From contig NZ_SRRO01000001.1 in the NCBI RefSeq assembly GCF_004785795.1, forward strand, positions 248,001-312,000: 64,000 nt of DNA, read 5' to 3'. The DNA is from Nocardioides eburneiflavus (lineage in GTDB: Bacteria > Actinomycetota > Actinomycetes > Propionibacteriales > Nocardioidaceae). Within the stretch, counting starts at the first letter, position 1. Every line of letters begins with the position of its first letter. Both the position numbers and the translations under genes were made by a program. Below are positions 15,716 to 25,439 of this stretch, one piece after another. The notes beneath the pieces were generated by a model. It saw only the letters and a program-made list of their open reading frames with translations, had not been told where the DNA came from and made no database searches.

Positions 15716-16555
15716 TCAGCCAGCGGAGTTGCCGCCGCCGTCCTCACCGGGCGTGTGCGAGGTGTCGCGGTCCTGGTCCTTGCCGCCCTGCTGCTGCGGC
15801 TCGGCGGTCTGCGTGACCACCTCGGGCTGACGGGCGACCAGCTCGAACTGCACGTCGGTGCCCTGACCGCCCAGCGCGGCAGCCGAGACGTGGTAGAACC
15901 CGACCTTCGCCCAGTCGGTCAGCTTCGAGCACCCCTCGTCGGAGCGCCTCGCGGACCAGGTGACGACGACGGGCGCGTCGACGGCCTGCCGCACCACGAC
16001 GTCCTGGGCGGGGATCGAGGCCGGGCACTCGCGGCTGCTCCAGATGTAGTCGCTGCCGGACGTGATGGTCACCGTCATGGTCGCCGGCGAGGCCTGCCAG
16101 GTGCAGGCCTCGGTGACGACGGTGCGCAGGTTGATCGTGATTGGGATGTCGCCACCTCCGGCGGCCGAGGCGATCGCGGGCGTCGCGACGATGTCGGACG
16201 CCTCGCACGGCCCCGTCGGCTCGGCCAGGACCGGCTCGGGGGGTGCGGTCTCCTGCACGAGCTCGTCGCGCTTCTTGCCCTTCCTGCCCTTCTTGCCGTT
16301 CTTGCCCTTCGAGCCCTTCTTCCCGGTGCCGGGCGCCACCTCGGACGTCGGGCCGGAGGTCGGCGCTGGTGTGGTCTCGACGGTGGCGCCGGCCTGCGAG
16401 GCCGTCCCGCTCGCGCCGTCCGTGGCGTCGGACGAGCCGCCGAGGACGCGGGCGAGCACGACGACGAGCAGCAGGGGGATGCCGAGGACCACGAGGCGCC
16501 GGGTCCAGTAGACCCGGGCCGGCAGCGGCCCGCGAGGTCGTACGGTCGTCGCCAT
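15716..16555 (-). CDS. Membrane-anchored secreted protein of unknown function
   Basis: This 279-residue protein has a short cytoplasmic tail, one membrane segment (RLVVLGIPLLLVVVLARVLG, residues 20-39), a Ser/Thr/Pro linker, a strongly basic stretch (KKGSKGKNGKKGRKGKKR near 78-95) and an extracellular domain with four cysteines in two likely pairs (CEASD..., EACTW, RECPAS, EGCSK). The fold may be the beta-sandwich seen in other actinobacterial lipoprotein-like proteins, but no motif proves it. The basic linker could contact teichoic acids or nucleic acid; that is a guess. TAGCCT lies 6 bases before the ATG, so it is probably leaderless. It is divergent from mutY. Confidence 0.72.
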   Translation of the reverse strand: MATTVRPRGPLPARVYWTRRLVVLGIPLLLVVVLARVLGGSSDATDGASGTASQAGATVETTPAPTSGPTSEVAPGTGKKGSKGKNGKKGRKGKKRDELVQETAPPEPVLAEPTGPCEASDIVATPAIASAAGGGDIPITINLRTVVTEACTWQASPATMTVTITSGSDYIWSSRECPASIPAQDVVVRQAVDAPVVVTWSARRSDEGCSKLTDWAKVGFYHVSAAALGGQGTDVQFELVARQPEVVTQTAEPQQQGGKDQDRDTSHTPGEDGGGNSAG

Positions 16556-16561
16556 GGGGTC

Positions 16562-16567
16562 AGGCTA
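16562..16567 (-). promoter_or_regulatory. -10 box for the gene starting at 16555
   Basis: On the minus strand TAGCCT is followed by 6 bases and the ATG. The opposite-strand mutY promoter lies 43 bases away. Confidence 0.5.
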
Positions 16568-16609
16568 GGCAGCGGACGGCCCCTCCCGGCGGAGGCGCAC
16601 CGGCTCACC

Positions 16610-16615
16610 TACGAT
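16610..16615 (+). promoter_or_regulatory. -10 box for mutY
   Basis: TACGAT ends 8 bases before the mutY ATG at 16624; no Shine-Dalgarno sequence is present. Confidence 0.45.
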
Positions 16616-16623
16616 CGCGGGCG

Positions 16624-17505
16624 ATGGACACCCCCGACACCCGTGCACTGCACGACGCCGTGCTCGACTGGTACGACGCCCACGCGCGCGAGCTCCCGTG
16701 GCGCGGGGACCACGCGACGCCCTGGTCGGTGATGGTCAGCGAGTTCATGCTCCAGCAGACCCCGGTCGCGCGGGTGCTCCCGGTGCACGCGGCCTGGTTG
16801 GAGCGCTGGCCGGCACCCGCCGACCTGGCCGCGGACACGACGGGCGAGGCCGTACGCATGTGGGGCCGGCTGGGCTACCCGCGCCGCGCCCTGCGGCTGC
16901 ACGCCGCCGCCGCCGCGATCGTCGAGCGTCACGACGGTGAGGTGCCCCGCTCGTACGCCGAGCTGCTCGCGCTGCCCGGCGTCGGCGACTACACCGCCTC
17001 CGCCGTCGCCAGCTTCGCCTTCGGGCAGCGGCACGTGGTCCTCGACACCAACGTCCGCCGCGTCCTGGTGCGCGCGGTCTCCGGACGCGAGCTCCCGGCG
17101 CCGGCCGTCACCCGCGCCGAGCGTGACGTCGCGACCGCGCTGCTCCCCGACGACGAGGCCACTGCAGCCACCTGGGCCGTCGCGACGATGGAGCTCGGCG
17201 CGCTCGTGTGCACCGCGCGCCAGCCGGGGTGCAAGGCCTGCCCCATCGCGAAGAACTGCCGGTGGCGGGCGGCGGGCTTCCCGGCGTACGACGGGCCGCT
17301 CCGTCGCGCCCAGGCGTGGGACGGCACCGACCGGCAGTGCCGCGGCCGCATCATGGCGCTGGCGCGCGAGGGCGACTCAGTCTCGGCGGCGCAGGTGGAG
17401 GCGGCGTGGCCGATCGCCGACCAGCGCGAGCGGTGCCTGGACGGGCTCGTCGCCGACGGCCTCCTGACGCAGATCACCCCGGGGCGCTGGGCGCTCCCGG
17501 GGTGA
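16624..17505 (+). CDS. mutY: A/G-specific adenine glycosylase MutY
   Basis: A 293-residue adenine glycosylase of the HhH-GPD superfamily, which removes adenine opposite 8-oxoguanine. SEFMLQQTPVARV carries the catalytic Glu40; LPGVGDYTASAV is the helix-hairpin-helix; VLDTNVRRV holds catalytic Asp141. Four cysteines (196, 203, 206, 212; spacing x6, x2, x5) ligate a 4Fe-4S cluster. The NUDIX-like C-terminal domain that reads 8-oxoG in long MutY is absent, as is common in actinobacteria; a winged-helix-like tail takes its place. The last codons lie inside the terminator hairpin at 17470-17509, and the gene is convergent with clpC. Confidence 0.95.
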   Translation: MDTPDTRALHDAVLDWYDAHARELPWRGDHATPWSVMVSEFMLQQTPVARVLPVHAAWLERWPAPADLAADTTGEAVRMWGRLGYPRRALRLHAAAAAIVERHDGEVPRSYAELLALPGVGDYTASAVASFAFGQRHVVLDTNVRRVLVRAVSGRELPAPAVTRAERDVATALLPDDEATAATWAVATMELGALVCTARQPGCKACPIAKNCRWRAAGFPAYDGPLRRAQAWDGTDRQCRGRIMALAREGDSVSAAQVEAAWPIADQRERCLDGLVADGLLTQITPGRWALPG

Positions 17506-17509
17506 TCTG
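17470..17509. terminator. Bidirectional terminator hairpin between mutY and clpC
   Basis: CAGATCACCCCGGG (17470-17483) and CCCGGGGTGATCTG (17496-17509) are perfect 14-base arms around a 12-base loop. The left arm and loop lie in mutY codons and the right arm contains its TGA. It is 25 bases beyond the clpC stop, so it can end both transcripts. Confidence 0.75.
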
Positions 17510-17534
17510 GTGAAGCCTGGGCCTCAGCTCGTGC

Positions 17535-20108
17535 TCAGGCCTCGTTGGACTTCGGCACGTCGGTCGGGCCGGCCGAGTCGTCCGGACCGTCACCGACCGG
17601 GCCCTCGACGACCGTCTCGAGCGGCGGCATGTCGGGGACGGCGGAGTTCTTCTGGCCGCGGAAGGTGAACTTCGCCTCCGCTCCCTCGCCCTCGACGTCC
17701 ACCAGCACGATCTGGCCGGGGCCGACCTCGCCGAAGAGCATCTTCTCGGCGAGCACGTCCTCGATCTCGCGCTGCACCGTGCGGCGCAGCGGTCGGGCAC
17801 CGAGGACCGGGTCGAACCCGCGCTCGGCGAGCAGCGCCTTCGCGGGCTGCGTGAGCTCGAGCGACATGTCGCGGTCCTTCATCCGAAGCTCGACGGCGTC
17901 GATCATGTTGTCGACCATCGCCACGATCTGCTCCTGCGACAGCGGCGGGAAGACCACGATCTCGTCGACACGGTTGAGGAACTCGGGGCGGAAGTGCTGC
18001 TTGAGCTCCTCCGACACCTTGCTCTTCATCCGCTCGTAGGAGCCCGCTGCGTCGCCCGTCTGGCCGAAGCCGAGGTTGACGCTCTTGGAGATGTCGCGGG
18101 TGCCGAGGTTGGTGGTCATGATGATGACGGTGTTCTTGAAGTCAACCACGCGACCCTGGGAATCCGTCAGGCGACCCTCCTCGAGGATCTGCAGCAGGCT
18201 GTTGAAGATGTCGGGGTGCGCCTTCTCGACCTCGTCGAAGAGCACCACGCTGAACGGCTTGCGGCGCACCTTCTCGGTGAGCTGGCCGCCCTCTTCGTAG
18301 CCGACGTAGCCGGGGGGCGAGCCGAACAGGCGCGACACGGTGTGCTTCTCCGAGAACTCGCTCATGTCGAGCTGGATCAGCGCGTCCTCGTCACCGAAGA
18401 GGAACTCGGCGAGCGTCTTGGACAGCCACGTCTTACCGACGCCGGACGGGCCGGCGAAGATGAACGAGCCACCGGGGCGCTTGGGGTCCTTGAGCCCGGC
18501 GCGCGTACGGCGGATCGCGCGGGAGAGGGCCTTGACGGCCTCCTCCTGCCCGATGACGCGCTTGTGGAGCTCGTCCTCCATCTTGAGCAGTCGGGTGGAC
18601 TCCTCCTCGGAGAGCTTGACGATCGGGATGCCCGTGGCGACGGCCAGGACCTCGGCGATCAGCTCCTCGTCGACCTCGGCGATCTCGTCGAGGTCGCCGG
18701 CGCGCCACTGCTTCTCACGCTCGGCCCGGCGGGCGGAGAGCTGCTTCTCCTCGTCGCGCAGGCGGGCCGCGGCCTCGAAGTCCTGACCGTCGATCGCCGC
18801 CTCCTTGCGCTGGCGCACGTCGGCGATCTTCTCGTCGTACTCGCGGAGGTCCGGCGGCGCGGTCATCCGACGGATGCGCAGTCGCGAACCGGCCTCGTCG
18901 ATGAGGTCGATGGCCTTGTCCGGGAGGAACCTGTCGGAGATGTAGCGGTCGGCCAGCGTCGCCGCCGAGACCAGCGCCTCGTCGGTGATGGTGACGCGGT
19001 GGTGGGCCTCGTAGCGGTCGCGCAGGCCCTTGAGCATCTCGATGGTGTGCGCGATCGAGGGCTCCTGCACCTGGATCGGCTGGAAGCGGCGCTCGAGCGC
19101 CGCGTCCTTCTCGAGGTACTTGCGGTACTCGTCCAGCGTGGTGGCGCCGATGGTCTGGAGCTCGCCGCGGGCCAGCATCGGCTTGAGGATGCTGGCGGCG
19201 TCGATCGCGCCCTCGGCCGCACCGGCGCCGACGAGGGTGTGGATCTCGTCGATGAACAGCACGATGTCGCCGCGGGTGCGGATCTCCTTGAGGACCTTCT
19301 TGAGGCGCTCCTCGAAGTCACCGCGGTAGCGCGACCCGGCCACGAGGGCACCGAGGTCGAGCGTGTAGATCTGCTTGTCCTTGAGCGTCTCGGGCACGTT
19401 GCCCTTGACGATGTCCTGGGCGAGGCCGGCCACGATCGTGGTCTTGCCGACGCCGGGCTCGCCGATGAGGACGGGGTTGTTCTTCGTGCGGCGCGACAGG
19501 ATCTGCATGACGCGCTCGATCTCCTGCTCGCGGCCGATGACCGGGTCGAGCTTGCCCTCGCGCGCGGCCTGGGTGAGGTTCTGGCCGAACTGGTCGAGGA
19601 CCAGCGAGCTGGACGGCGCCTCGCCGCCGGAGCCGGACGTCTGGGCGCCGGCCGTGGCCGACTCCTTGCCCTGGAAGCCGCTCAGGAGCTGGATGACCTG
19701 CTGGCGGACCCGGTTGAGGTCGGCGCCGAGCTTCTGCAGGACCTGGGCCGCGACGCCCTCGCCCTCCCGGATCAGGCCGAGCAGGATGTGCTCGGTGCCG
19801 ATGTAGGAGTGGCCGAGCTGGAGCGCCTCGCGCAGCGAGAGCTCGAGCACCTTCTTGGCCCGCGGGGTGAACGGGATGTGGCCGGACGGGGCCTGCTGGC
19901 CCTGGCCGATGATCTCCTCGACCTGGGCGCGCACGGCCTCCAGGGAGATGTCGAGGGACTCGAGGGCCTTGGCGGCGACGCCCTCGCCCTCGTGGATGAG
20001 GCCGAGCAGGATGTGCTCGGTCCCGATGTAGTTGTGGGAGAGCATGCGGGCCTCTTCCTGGGCCAGCACGACAACTCGCCGGGCTCGGTCGGTGAACCGC
20101 TCGAACAT
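17535..20108 (-). CDS. clpC: ATP-dependent Clp protease ATP-binding subunit ClpC
   Basis: An 857-residue ClpC/MecB-type AAA+ unfoldase that feeds proteins to ClpP. In order: two Clp_N repeats ([20 protein letters not shown] and [20 protein letters not shown]), first nucleotide domain with Walker [10 protein letters not shown], a UVR-like middle segment ([34 protein letters not shown]), and a second nucleotide domain with GPSGVGKTW and LFDEVEKAH. An acidic tail rich in Asp, Glu and Pro ends the protein. GAGGAG lies 6 bases before the ATG. No HAIR or CtsR box is obvious upstream. It is convergent with mutY. Confidence 0.97.
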   Translation of the reverse strand: MFERFTDRARRVVVLAQEEARMLSHNYIGTEHILLGLIHEGEGVAAKALESLDISLEAVRAQVEEIIGQGQQAPSGHIPFTPRAKKVLELSLREALQLGHSYIGTEHILLGLIREGEGVAAQVLQKLGADLNRVRQQVIQLLSGFQGKESATAGAQTSGSGGEAPSSSLVLDQFGQNLTQAAREGKLDPVIGREQEIERVMQILSRRTKNNPVLIGEPGVGKTTIVAGLAQDIVKGNVPETLKDKQIYTLDLGALVAGSRYRGDFEERLKKVLKEIRTRGDIVLFIDEIHTLVGAGAAEGAIDAASILKPMLARGELQTIGATTLDEYRKYLEKDAALERRFQPIQVQEPSIAHTIEMLKGLRDRYEAHHRVTITDEALVSAATLADRYISDRFLPDKAIDLIDEAGSRLRIRRMTAPPDLREYDEKIADVRQRKEAAIDGQDFEAAARLRDEEKQLSARRAEREKQWRAGDLDEIAEVDEELIAEVLAVATGIPIVKLSEEESTRLLKMEDELHKRVIGQEEAVKALSRAIRRTRAGLKDPKRPGGSFIFAGPSGVGKTWLSKTLAEFLFGDEDALIQLDMSEFSEKHTVSRLFGSPPGYVGYEEGGQLTEKVRRKPFSVVLFDEVEKAHPDIFNSLLQILEEGRLTDSQGRVVDFKNTVIIMTTNLGTRDISKSVNLGFGQTGDAAGSYERMKSKVSEELKQHFRPEFLNRVDEIVVFPPLSQEQIVAMVDNMIDAVELRMKDRDMSLELTQPAKALLAERGFDPVLGARPLRRTVQREIEDVLAEKMLFGEVGPGQIVLVDVEGEGAEAKFTFRGQKNSAVPDMPPLETVVEGPVGDGPDDSAGPTDVPKSNEA

Positions 20109-20232
20109 GTGCGCTCCTCTACGTCTGCGTGGTCCGCCTGCCTCCCGCGGGGACGGGAACGCGAACACTGGGCTCAACGCCCGACCTCAGCCTACGTGTT
20201 CCCGCCCACCAGACGAGCCCGTCCGCTGACAG

Positions 20233-20264
20233 CGAACGGCCCCGGCAGGCGCCGGGGCCGTTCG
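20233..20264 (-). terminator. Terminator hairpin after lsr2
   Basis: CGAACGGCCCCGGC and GCCGGGGCCGTTCG are perfect 14-base arms around an AGGC loop, 28 bases beyond the lsr2 stop. A direct repeat of CCGTTCGGTGG follows at 20259-20280. Confidence 0.75.
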
Positions 20265-20292
20265 GTGGCCGTTCGGTGGCCGGGAGGCCGCG

Positions 20293-20616
20293 TCAGTGGG
20301 CGGCGTCGTACGCCTGCTGCACGTCGGCCGAGATGCGGCCCCGCTCCGAGACGTCCATGCCCTGGGCCTTGGCCCACTCGCGGACGTCCTTGGTGTTGGT
20401 GGACGACGAGCCGGCGGCCTTGCGACCGCGACGGCCGCCACCGGTGACCTTGCGGGCGTGGCCGACGTAGCCGCTCAGCGCCTCGCGCAGGGCGGCGGCG
20501 TTGGCGTCGTTGAGGTCGATCTCGTAGGTGGTGCCGTCGAGGCCGAAGGACACCGTCTCGGTGGCCTCGGTGCCGTCGAGGTCGTCAACGAGAACGATGT
20601 TGACCTTTTGTGCCAT
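20293..20616 (-). CDS. lsr2: Nucleoid-associated protein Lsr2
   Basis: A 107-residue Lsr2, the actinobacterial H-NS-like protein that bridges DNA and silences AT-rich, often horizontally acquired genes. The N-terminal oligomerisation domain begins AQKVNIVLVDDLDGTEA; the C-terminal DNA-binding domain contains KDVREWAKAQGMDVSERGRIS, where RGR is the AT-hook-like motif that enters the minor groove. A basic linker (GGGRRGRKAAGSS) joins the two. AAAGGA lies 8 bases before the ATG. Upstream DNA is unusually AT-rich for this window and holds overlapping palindromes GCAATTGC and TTGCGCAA at 20664-20675, a plausible self-binding site. A second Lsr2 elsewhere is common. Confidence 0.97.
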   Translation of the reverse strand: MAQKVNIVLVDDLDGTEATETVSFGLDGTTYEIDLNDANAAALREALSGYVGHARKVTGGGRRGRKAAGSSSTNTKDVREWAKAQGMDVSERGRISADVQQAYDAAH

Positions 20617-20663
20617 GGTCTATTCCTTTGCATTCGGCGGTCCCCGTGAATGCGATTGTTGCA

Positions 20664-20675
20664 GCAATTGCGCAA
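20664..20675. promoter_or_regulatory. Overlapping palindromes upstream of lsr2
   Basis: GCAATTGC (20664-20671) and TTGCGCAA (20668-20675) overlap in a locally AT-rich stretch about 50 bases before lsr2. They could be a regulator site or Lsr2 target, and they also lie just beyond the coaX stop. Confidence 0.35.
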
Positions 20676-20713
20676 CCTTGCCAAAGGAGTCAGGAAAACC
20701 CTGACGCCTCAAT

Positions 20714-21484
20714 TCACGAATTGCGCTCGAATACGAGCCGCAATCCCTGCAGGGTCAACCACGGGGAATGCTCGGTGAAACACGCGCAATCGTCGACGAG
20801 GAGGGCAGCCAAATGGCCTGTCGAAATGACCGTGACGTCCTCGACGGGCTCGCCGAGCTCGGCGATCATCCGCGCCACCAGGCCCTCGACCTGCGCCGCG
20901 ACACCGAAGACCATGCCGCTCTGGAGCGCCTCGACGGTGTTCTTGGCGATCACCGAGCGCGGCCGGACCAGCTCGACCTTGCGCAGCTGGGCGCCACGAC
21001 GGCCGAGTGCCTCGAGGGAGATCTCGATCCCGGGCGAGATCGCGCCGCCGACGTACTGTCCGGCGCGGTTGACCACGTCGAACGTCGTGGCGGTGCCGAA
21101 GTCGACGACGATCGCCGGCCCGCCGAAGAGCGTCGCGGCCGCGAGCGAGTTGACGATGCGGTCGGTGCCGACCTCGCGCGGGTTGTCCATCAGCACCGGG
21201 ATCCCGGTGCGGACGCCGGGCTCGACCACGATCGAGGGGACGTCGCAGAAGTGCCGATCGAGCATCTCGCGCCACTCGTGCAGGACGGCCGGGACGGTCG
21301 CGCACACCGAGATGCCGTCGACGTCGTCCATGCGGTCGGCCAGCAGCCCGCGGATCACGATCGACCACTCGTCGGCCGTGCGGCGCTCGTCGCTGTTGAC
21401 CCGCCAGTGGGCGGTCACCTCCTCGCCGTCGAGCAGGCCGAGGAACGTGTGGCTGTTGCCGATGTCGGCCGCGAGCAGGCTCAT
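20714..21484 (-). CDS. coaX: Type III pantothenate kinase CoaX
   Basis: A 256-residue ASKHA-fold kinase that phosphorylates pantothenate in the first step of CoA synthesis. It shows the phosphate loop LLAADIGNSHTFLGL at the start, TDRIVNSLAAATLFGGPAIVVDFGTATTFD near 112-141 and GGAISPGIEISLEALGRRGAQL near 151-172, which are the type III motifs. ATG 21484 overlaps the nadC stop (ATGA). It is the last gene of a minus-strand operon with panC and panD, so the whole pantothenate branch is in one unit. Type III enzymes are generally not feedback-inhibited by CoA. Confidence 0.96.
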   Translation of the reverse strand: MSLLAADIGNSHTFLGLLDGEEVTAHWRVNSDERRTADEWSIVIRGLLADRMDDVDGISVCATVPAVLHEWREMLDRHFCDVPSIVVEPGVRTGIPVLMDNPREVGTDRIVNSLAAATLFGGPAIVVDFGTATTFDVVNRAGQYVGGAISPGIEISLEALGRRGAQLRKVELVRPRSVIAKNTVEALQSGMVFGVAAQVEGLVARMIAELGEPVEDVTVISTGHLAALLVDDCACFTEHSPWLTLQGLRLVFERNS

Positions 21485-22386
21485 GGGGTGGTCAAGTCCA
21501 TGCCGATGTCGAAGACCACCACCGAGTGGGTGAGCGCCCCGACGGAGACGAAGTCGACGCCGGTGGCGCCGATGCGGGCGGCCCGCTCCAGCGTGATGCC
21601 GCCGCTGGCCTCGAGCGGCACGCGGCCCGCGGTACGGCGTACGGCCTCCGTCATCAGCTCGTCGTCCATGTTGTCGAGCAGGATGCGCTCGGGGGGCTCG
21701 GGGAGCGCGAGCAGCTCGTCGAGCTGGTCGAGCGTGGTCACCTCGACCTCGACCGGGAGCCCCGCGAAGCGGCCCCGGATCGCCTCGAGCGCCGGCAGCA
21801 CTCCCCCGGCCGCGATGACATGGTTGTCCTTGACCATCGCCATGTCCTGGAGGCTGGTGCGGTGGTTGACGCCCCCGCCGCACCGCACGGCGTACTTCTG
21901 CAGGGCCCGCAGGCCGGGCAGCGTCTTGCGGGTGTCGAGGACCCGCGTCGGCGAGCCGGCGAGCGCGTCGACCCAGCGCGAGGTCGCCGTGGCGATCCCC
22001 GACAGGTGGCACGCGAGGTTGAGGGCGGTGCGCTCCGCGACCAGCATCCGCTGGGTCAGGCCGGTGACGCGCATGACGACGTCGCCCTCCTCGACCCGGG
22101 TGCCGTCGGGCCGGCGGTCGGTGACGGTCGCGTCGGCGCCGACCATGAAGAACGCCACCGCCCCGACGCCGAGGCCGGCCACGACGCCTGGCTCACGGGC
22201 GGCGAGGACCGCCTCGCCCCGAGCGTCCGGCGGGATCGTCGACTCGCTGGTGGGGTCCACCCGGGGGCGCCCGGGCAGGTCCTCCTCGAGCGCGCGCCGG
22301 ACGACCTCCCAGACGTGCTCGGGGTCGAGACCGGCCGCCGTGAGCTCGGCGACGAGGTCGGCTGGCACGTCGTCGATGCTCGTCAT
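21481..22386 (-). CDS. nadC: Nicotinate-nucleotide pyrophosphorylase NadC
   Basis: A 301-residue quinolinate phosphoribosyltransferase, which converts quinolinate and PRPP to nicotinate mononucleotide. Visible motifs are RTALNLACHLSGIAT, RVLDTRKTLPGLRALQKYAVRCGGGVNHR, MVKDNHV, VEVEVTTLDQLDE, ILLDNM and LEASGGI, in family order. The start MTSIDDVPADL at 22386 overlaps the nadB stop (ATGA); the longer open frame upstream lies inside nadB. Together with nadB it forms the de novo NAD branch; nadA is not in the window directly before nadB. Confidence 0.96.
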   Translation of the reverse strand: MTSIDDVPADLVAELTAAGLDPEHVWEVVRRALEEDLPGRPRVDPTSESTIPPDARGEAVLAAREPGVVAGLGVGAVAFFMVGADATVTDRRPDGTRVEEGDVVMRVTGLTQRMLVAERTALNLACHLSGIATATSRWVDALAGSPTRVLDTRKTLPGLRALQKYAVRCGGGVNHRTSLQDMAMVKDNHVIAAGGVLPALEAIRGRFAGLPVEVEVTTLDQLDELLALPEPPERILLDNMDDELMTEAVRRTAGRVPLEASGGITLERAARIGATGVDFVSVGALTHSVVVFDIGMDLTTP

Positions 22387-24068
22387 GCCGGCACCTCCGC
22401 GGTGGAAGGGGCCGTCGAGGGATCGGTCGAGGGGGCGTACGTCCACTCCGCCGCGACGGTGCCGTCGGCCTCGAGCCACGAGTCGACGTGACCGGCCTTC
22501 GTGTCGTCGCGGTCGGGGTGGTCCTCGCGCCAGTGCGACCCGCGGGTCTCGGTGCGCAGGTCCGCCGCCTCGGCCAGCGCGGTGCTGATCGTCAGCAGGT
22601 TGGTCGTCTCCCAGGCCGCCGGCCCGACCTCGGCCTCGCCGTGCTCCAGCGAGCCGAGGAACGCCAACGCCTCGCCGAGGCCGTCAGCCTGCCGGAGCAC
22701 GCCGACCCGCGTCGTCATCACGTCCTGCATCGCCGGACGCCGCTCGCCGGACACCAGGCCCTCGGGGCGCTCGTCGGCGACGGGCTCGGCCCACGCGCGG
22801 AGCTCGCCGGGCAGCACGTCGGCGATGCGGCGGGAGAACACGAGGCCCTCGAGCAGCGAGTTGGAGGCGAGCCGGTTGGCACCGTGGACGCCGGAGCAGG
22901 CGACCTCGCCGGTGGCATAGAGGCCGGGCACGCTCGTACGCCCCCAGAGGTCGGTGGCCACGCCGCCCGAGGCGTAGTGCTGGGCCGGCGCCACCGGGAT
23001 CAGCTCGGTGACCGGGTCGACGCCGTGCTCGCGGCAGACGCGGAGGATGGTGGGGAAGCGACGGCTCCAGAACGCGGCGCCGAGGTGTCGCGCGTCGAGC
23101 CACATGTGCGGCCGGCCCGTCTCGATCATCCGGCGGGTGATCGCCTTGGCGACGACGTCGCGGGGCGCGAGGTCGGCGAGCTCGTGCTCGCCCTGCATGA
23201 AGCGGGTGCCCTCGAAGTCGACGAGGAACGCGCCCTCGCCGCGGACCGCCTCCGAGATCAGCGGTTGCTGGCCCTGCGACTCGGGTCCGAGCCACATCAC
23301 GGTGGGGTGGAACTGGACGAACTCCAGGTCGCGCAGCCGGGCCCCCGCACGCATCGCGACGGCCATCCCGTCCCCGGTGGAGACGCTCGGGTTGGTGGAC
23401 TGGCTGAACACCTGCCCCAGCCCCCCGGAGGCGAGCACCACGGCGCGGCAGTGCACGGCGCCGACACCGTCGTGCTGGCCCTCGCCGAGCACGTGCAGCG
23501 TCACCCCGGCGACCCCCCCGTCGGCGGCGCGGAGCAGGTCGACGGCCAGGGCGTGCTGGATGACCTCGATCTCCGGCGCCCGCTCGACCGCGGCGATGAG
23601 GGCCCGCTGGATCTCTGCGCCGGTGGCGTCGCCGCCCGCGTGCGCGATCCGGTCCCGGAGGTGGCCGCCCTCGCGGGTCAACGAGAGCTCGCCGTCGGGG
23701 TGGTGGTCGAACTGCGTGCCGAGCGCGATCAGCTCGCGGACCGCGTCGGGCCCCTCGGTCACCAGGACGCGTACGGCCTCCACGTCGCACGCACCGGCCC
23801 CGGCGACGAGCGTGTCGTGCTCGTGCTGCTCGGGGGTGTCGCCCGGCCCCAGCGCCGCGGCGATGCCGCCCTGGGCCCACTGCGTGGAGCCCGCGGCGAG
23901 GACGTCCTTGGTGACGACGAGGAGGTGGAGCGCGGGATCAGCCGCGTGGATGCGGAGCGCGGCGGTGAGCCCGGCGATGCCGGACCCGACGACCACGACG
24001 TCGGCGCGAGTGGTCCAGCCGGGAGCCGGCGCGCGGAGGCGACCCGGGACCGGCCGGTGCGATGTCAT
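22383..24068 (-). CDS. nadB: L-aspartate oxidase NadB
   Basis: A 561-residue FAD enzyme that oxidises L-aspartate to iminoaspartate in NAD synthesis. The N-terminal dinucleotide-binding site VVVGSGIAGLTAALR, STQWAQGGIAAALG, GGDATGAEIQRAL, LASGGLGQVFSQSTNP, EFVQFHPTVMW and ASGGVATDLWGRTSVPGLYATGEVACSGVHGANRLASNS fall in the succinate-dehydrogenase flavoprotein order. The C-terminal helical domain ends in a Ser/Thr/Pro tail. The start lies 10 bases beyond the panD stop, so it is translated within the operon. Confidence 0.96.
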   Translation of the reverse strand: MTSHRPVPGRLRAPAPGWTTRADVVVVGSGIAGLTAALRIHAADPALHLLVVTKDVLAAGSTQWAQGGIAAALGPGDTPEQHEHDTLVAGAGACDVEAVRVLVTEGPDAVRELIALGTQFDHHPDGELSLTREGGHLRDRIAHAGGDATGAEIQRALIAAVERAPEIEVIQHALAVDLLRAADGGVAGVTLHVLGEGQHDGVGAVHCRAVVLASGGLGQVFSQSTNPSVSTGDGMAVAMRAGARLRDLEFVQFHPTVMWLGPESQGQQPLISEAVRGEGAFLVDFEGTRFMQGEHELADLAPRDVVAKAITRRMIETGRPHMWLDARHLGAAFWSRRFPTILRVCREHGVDPVTELIPVAPAQHYASGGVATDLWGRTSVPGLYATGEVACSGVHGANRLASNSLLEGLVFSRRIADVLPGELRAWAEPVADERPEGLVSGERRPAMQDVMTTRVGVLRQADGLGEALAFLGSLEHGEAEVGPAAWETTNLLTISTALAEAADLRTETRGSHWREDHPDRDDTKAGHVDSWLEADGTVAAEWTYAPSTDPSTAPSTAEVPA

Positions 24069-24077
24069 CCGCGCAGG

Positions 24078-24494
24078 CTACCGAGCCAGCGCGTCGCCGC
24101 GCTCCAGCGTCTCGTCGCCGAAGGTCTCGGCCGGGTCGAAGCCGGTGCCCATGATCGCGTTGTCGGCGTCGACGAACACGACGTGCGGCTTGAGCTCCCT
24201 GGCCTCCGCGGTCTCCATCTGGGCGTACGCGATGAGGATGACGACGTCGCCGGGGTGCACGAGGCGGGCGGCCGCGCCGTTGATGCCGATGACGCCCGAG
24301 CCGCGCTCCCCGGCGATCGTGTACGTCTCCAGCCGGGCGCCGTTGGTGACGTCGACGATGTGCACCAGCTCGCCGGCGAGCAGGTCGGCCGCGTCGAGAA
24401 GGTCCTCGTCGACGGTGACCGACCCGACGTAGTGGAGGTCCGCCTGGGTCACGGTGGCGCGGTGGATCTTGGACTTCATCATGGTGCGCAGCAT
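24078..24494 (-). CDS. panD: Aspartate 1-decarboxylase PanD precursor
   Basis: A 138-residue pyruvoyl enzyme that makes beta-alanine for pantothenate. The self-cleavage site is Gly24-Ser25 in [14 protein letters not shown]; the serine becomes the pyruvoyl group. [23 protein letters not shown] is the conserved core. The start [15 protein letters not shown] is set by the known spacing to the cleavage site and by AAAGGAG 7 bases upstream, which overlaps the panC stop. Length is normal. Confidence 0.97.
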   Translation of the reverse strand: MLRTMMKSKIHRATVTQADLHYVGSVTVDEDLLDAADLLAGELVHIVDVTNGARLETYTIAGERGSGVIGINGAAARLVHPGDVVILIAYAQMETAEARELKPHVVFVDADNAIMGTGFDPAETFGDETLERGDALAR

Positions 24495-24506
24495 GGGCTG
24501 CTCCTT

Positions 24507-25439
24507 TCAGGGGGTGGTCGAGGCCGCGAACGCGGTCCCCGCCGGTCGCGCATCGGGGGCGATGCGGTCGAAGACGATGGGCAGGTTGTCGATCAGGCGC
24601 GTGGTGCCGACCCGCGCGGCGACGAGGATCCGGCCCTCGCCGGCCTCCGGCGCCTCGCCGAGCTCGGGCGAGGTGAGCGCGAGGTAGTCGAGCTCGAGCC
24701 CGTCGGCCACCGCCTCCTCGAGGACCGACATCGCGGCCCAGCGCGCGGCCGGCACGCCGTACGGCGCCCGCTCCTGCGCCGCCCGCAGCGCCCGGCTGAG
24801 GGCCGTCGCCACCTGCCGCTGGTCGGCGTCGAGGTAGCGGTTGCGGCTGGACAGGGCGAGGCCGTCGGGCTCGCGCACGGTCTCCGCGCCGACGACCTCG
24901 ATGCCCAGGCAGAGGTCGCGGACCATGCGGCGGATGAGCACGAGCTGCTGGTAGTCCTTCTGGCCGAAGACCGCGACGTCGGGCCGGACCAGGCCGAAGA
25001 GCTTGGCGACGACCGTCAGCACGCCGTCGAAGTGGCCGGGGCGGGACTCGCCGTCGAGGATCGTGGCCAGCTGCCCGGGCGCGACGGTGACGCCGTCGTG
25101 GACCGACCCGTGGCTGAAGCCGCCCGGGTACATCTCCTCGACCGCTGGCGCGAACACGACGTCCACCCGCTCGGCCGCGCAGACCTCGAGGTCGGCGTCG
25201 AGCGTGCGCGGGTAGCGGTCGAGGTCCTCGGTCGGCGCGAACTGCATCGGGTTGACGAAGATGCTCACCACGACCGGGCCCGACGTGGCGGCGCGGGCCG
25301 TACGCATGAGGCTGGCGTGGCCGTCGTGCAGGGCGCCCATGGTGGGCACGAACGCCACGCAGTCGCCGGAGCGGCGGGCGGCGGCGAGCAGGCCGGCGAG
25401 CTCCTCGCGGGTGCTCGCGAGGACGGGGGTCGAGGTCAT
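24507..25439 (-). CDS. panC: Pantothenate synthetase PanC
   Basis: A 310-residue ligase that joins pantoate and beta-alanine with ATP. VPTMGALHDGHASLMRTA carries the nucleotide-binding HxGH motif, followed by VVSIFVNPMQF, DLDRYPRTLDADLE, VLTVVAKLFGLVRPDVAVFGQKDYQQL and GLALSSRNRYL (KMSKS-like). ATG 25439 overlaps the DUF2520 stop (ATGA); the longer open frame upstream runs in that gene. panD follows with its ribosome site inside the panC stop region, so the two products are made together. Confidence 0.96.
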   Translation of the reverse strand: MTSTPVLASTREELAGLLAAARRSGDCVAFVPTMGALHDGHASLMRTARAATSGPVVVSIFVNPMQFAPTEDLDRYPRTLDADLEVCAAERVDVVFAPAVEEMYPGGFSHGSVHDGVTVAPGQLATILDGESRPGHFDGVLTVVAKLFGLVRPDVAVFGQKDYQQLVLIRRMVRDLCLGIEVVGAETVREPDGLALSSRNRYLDADQRQVATALSRALRAAQERAPYGVPAARWAAMSVLEEAVADGLELDYLALTSPELGEAPEAGEGRILVAARVGTTRLIDNLPIVFDRIAPDARPAGTAFAASTTP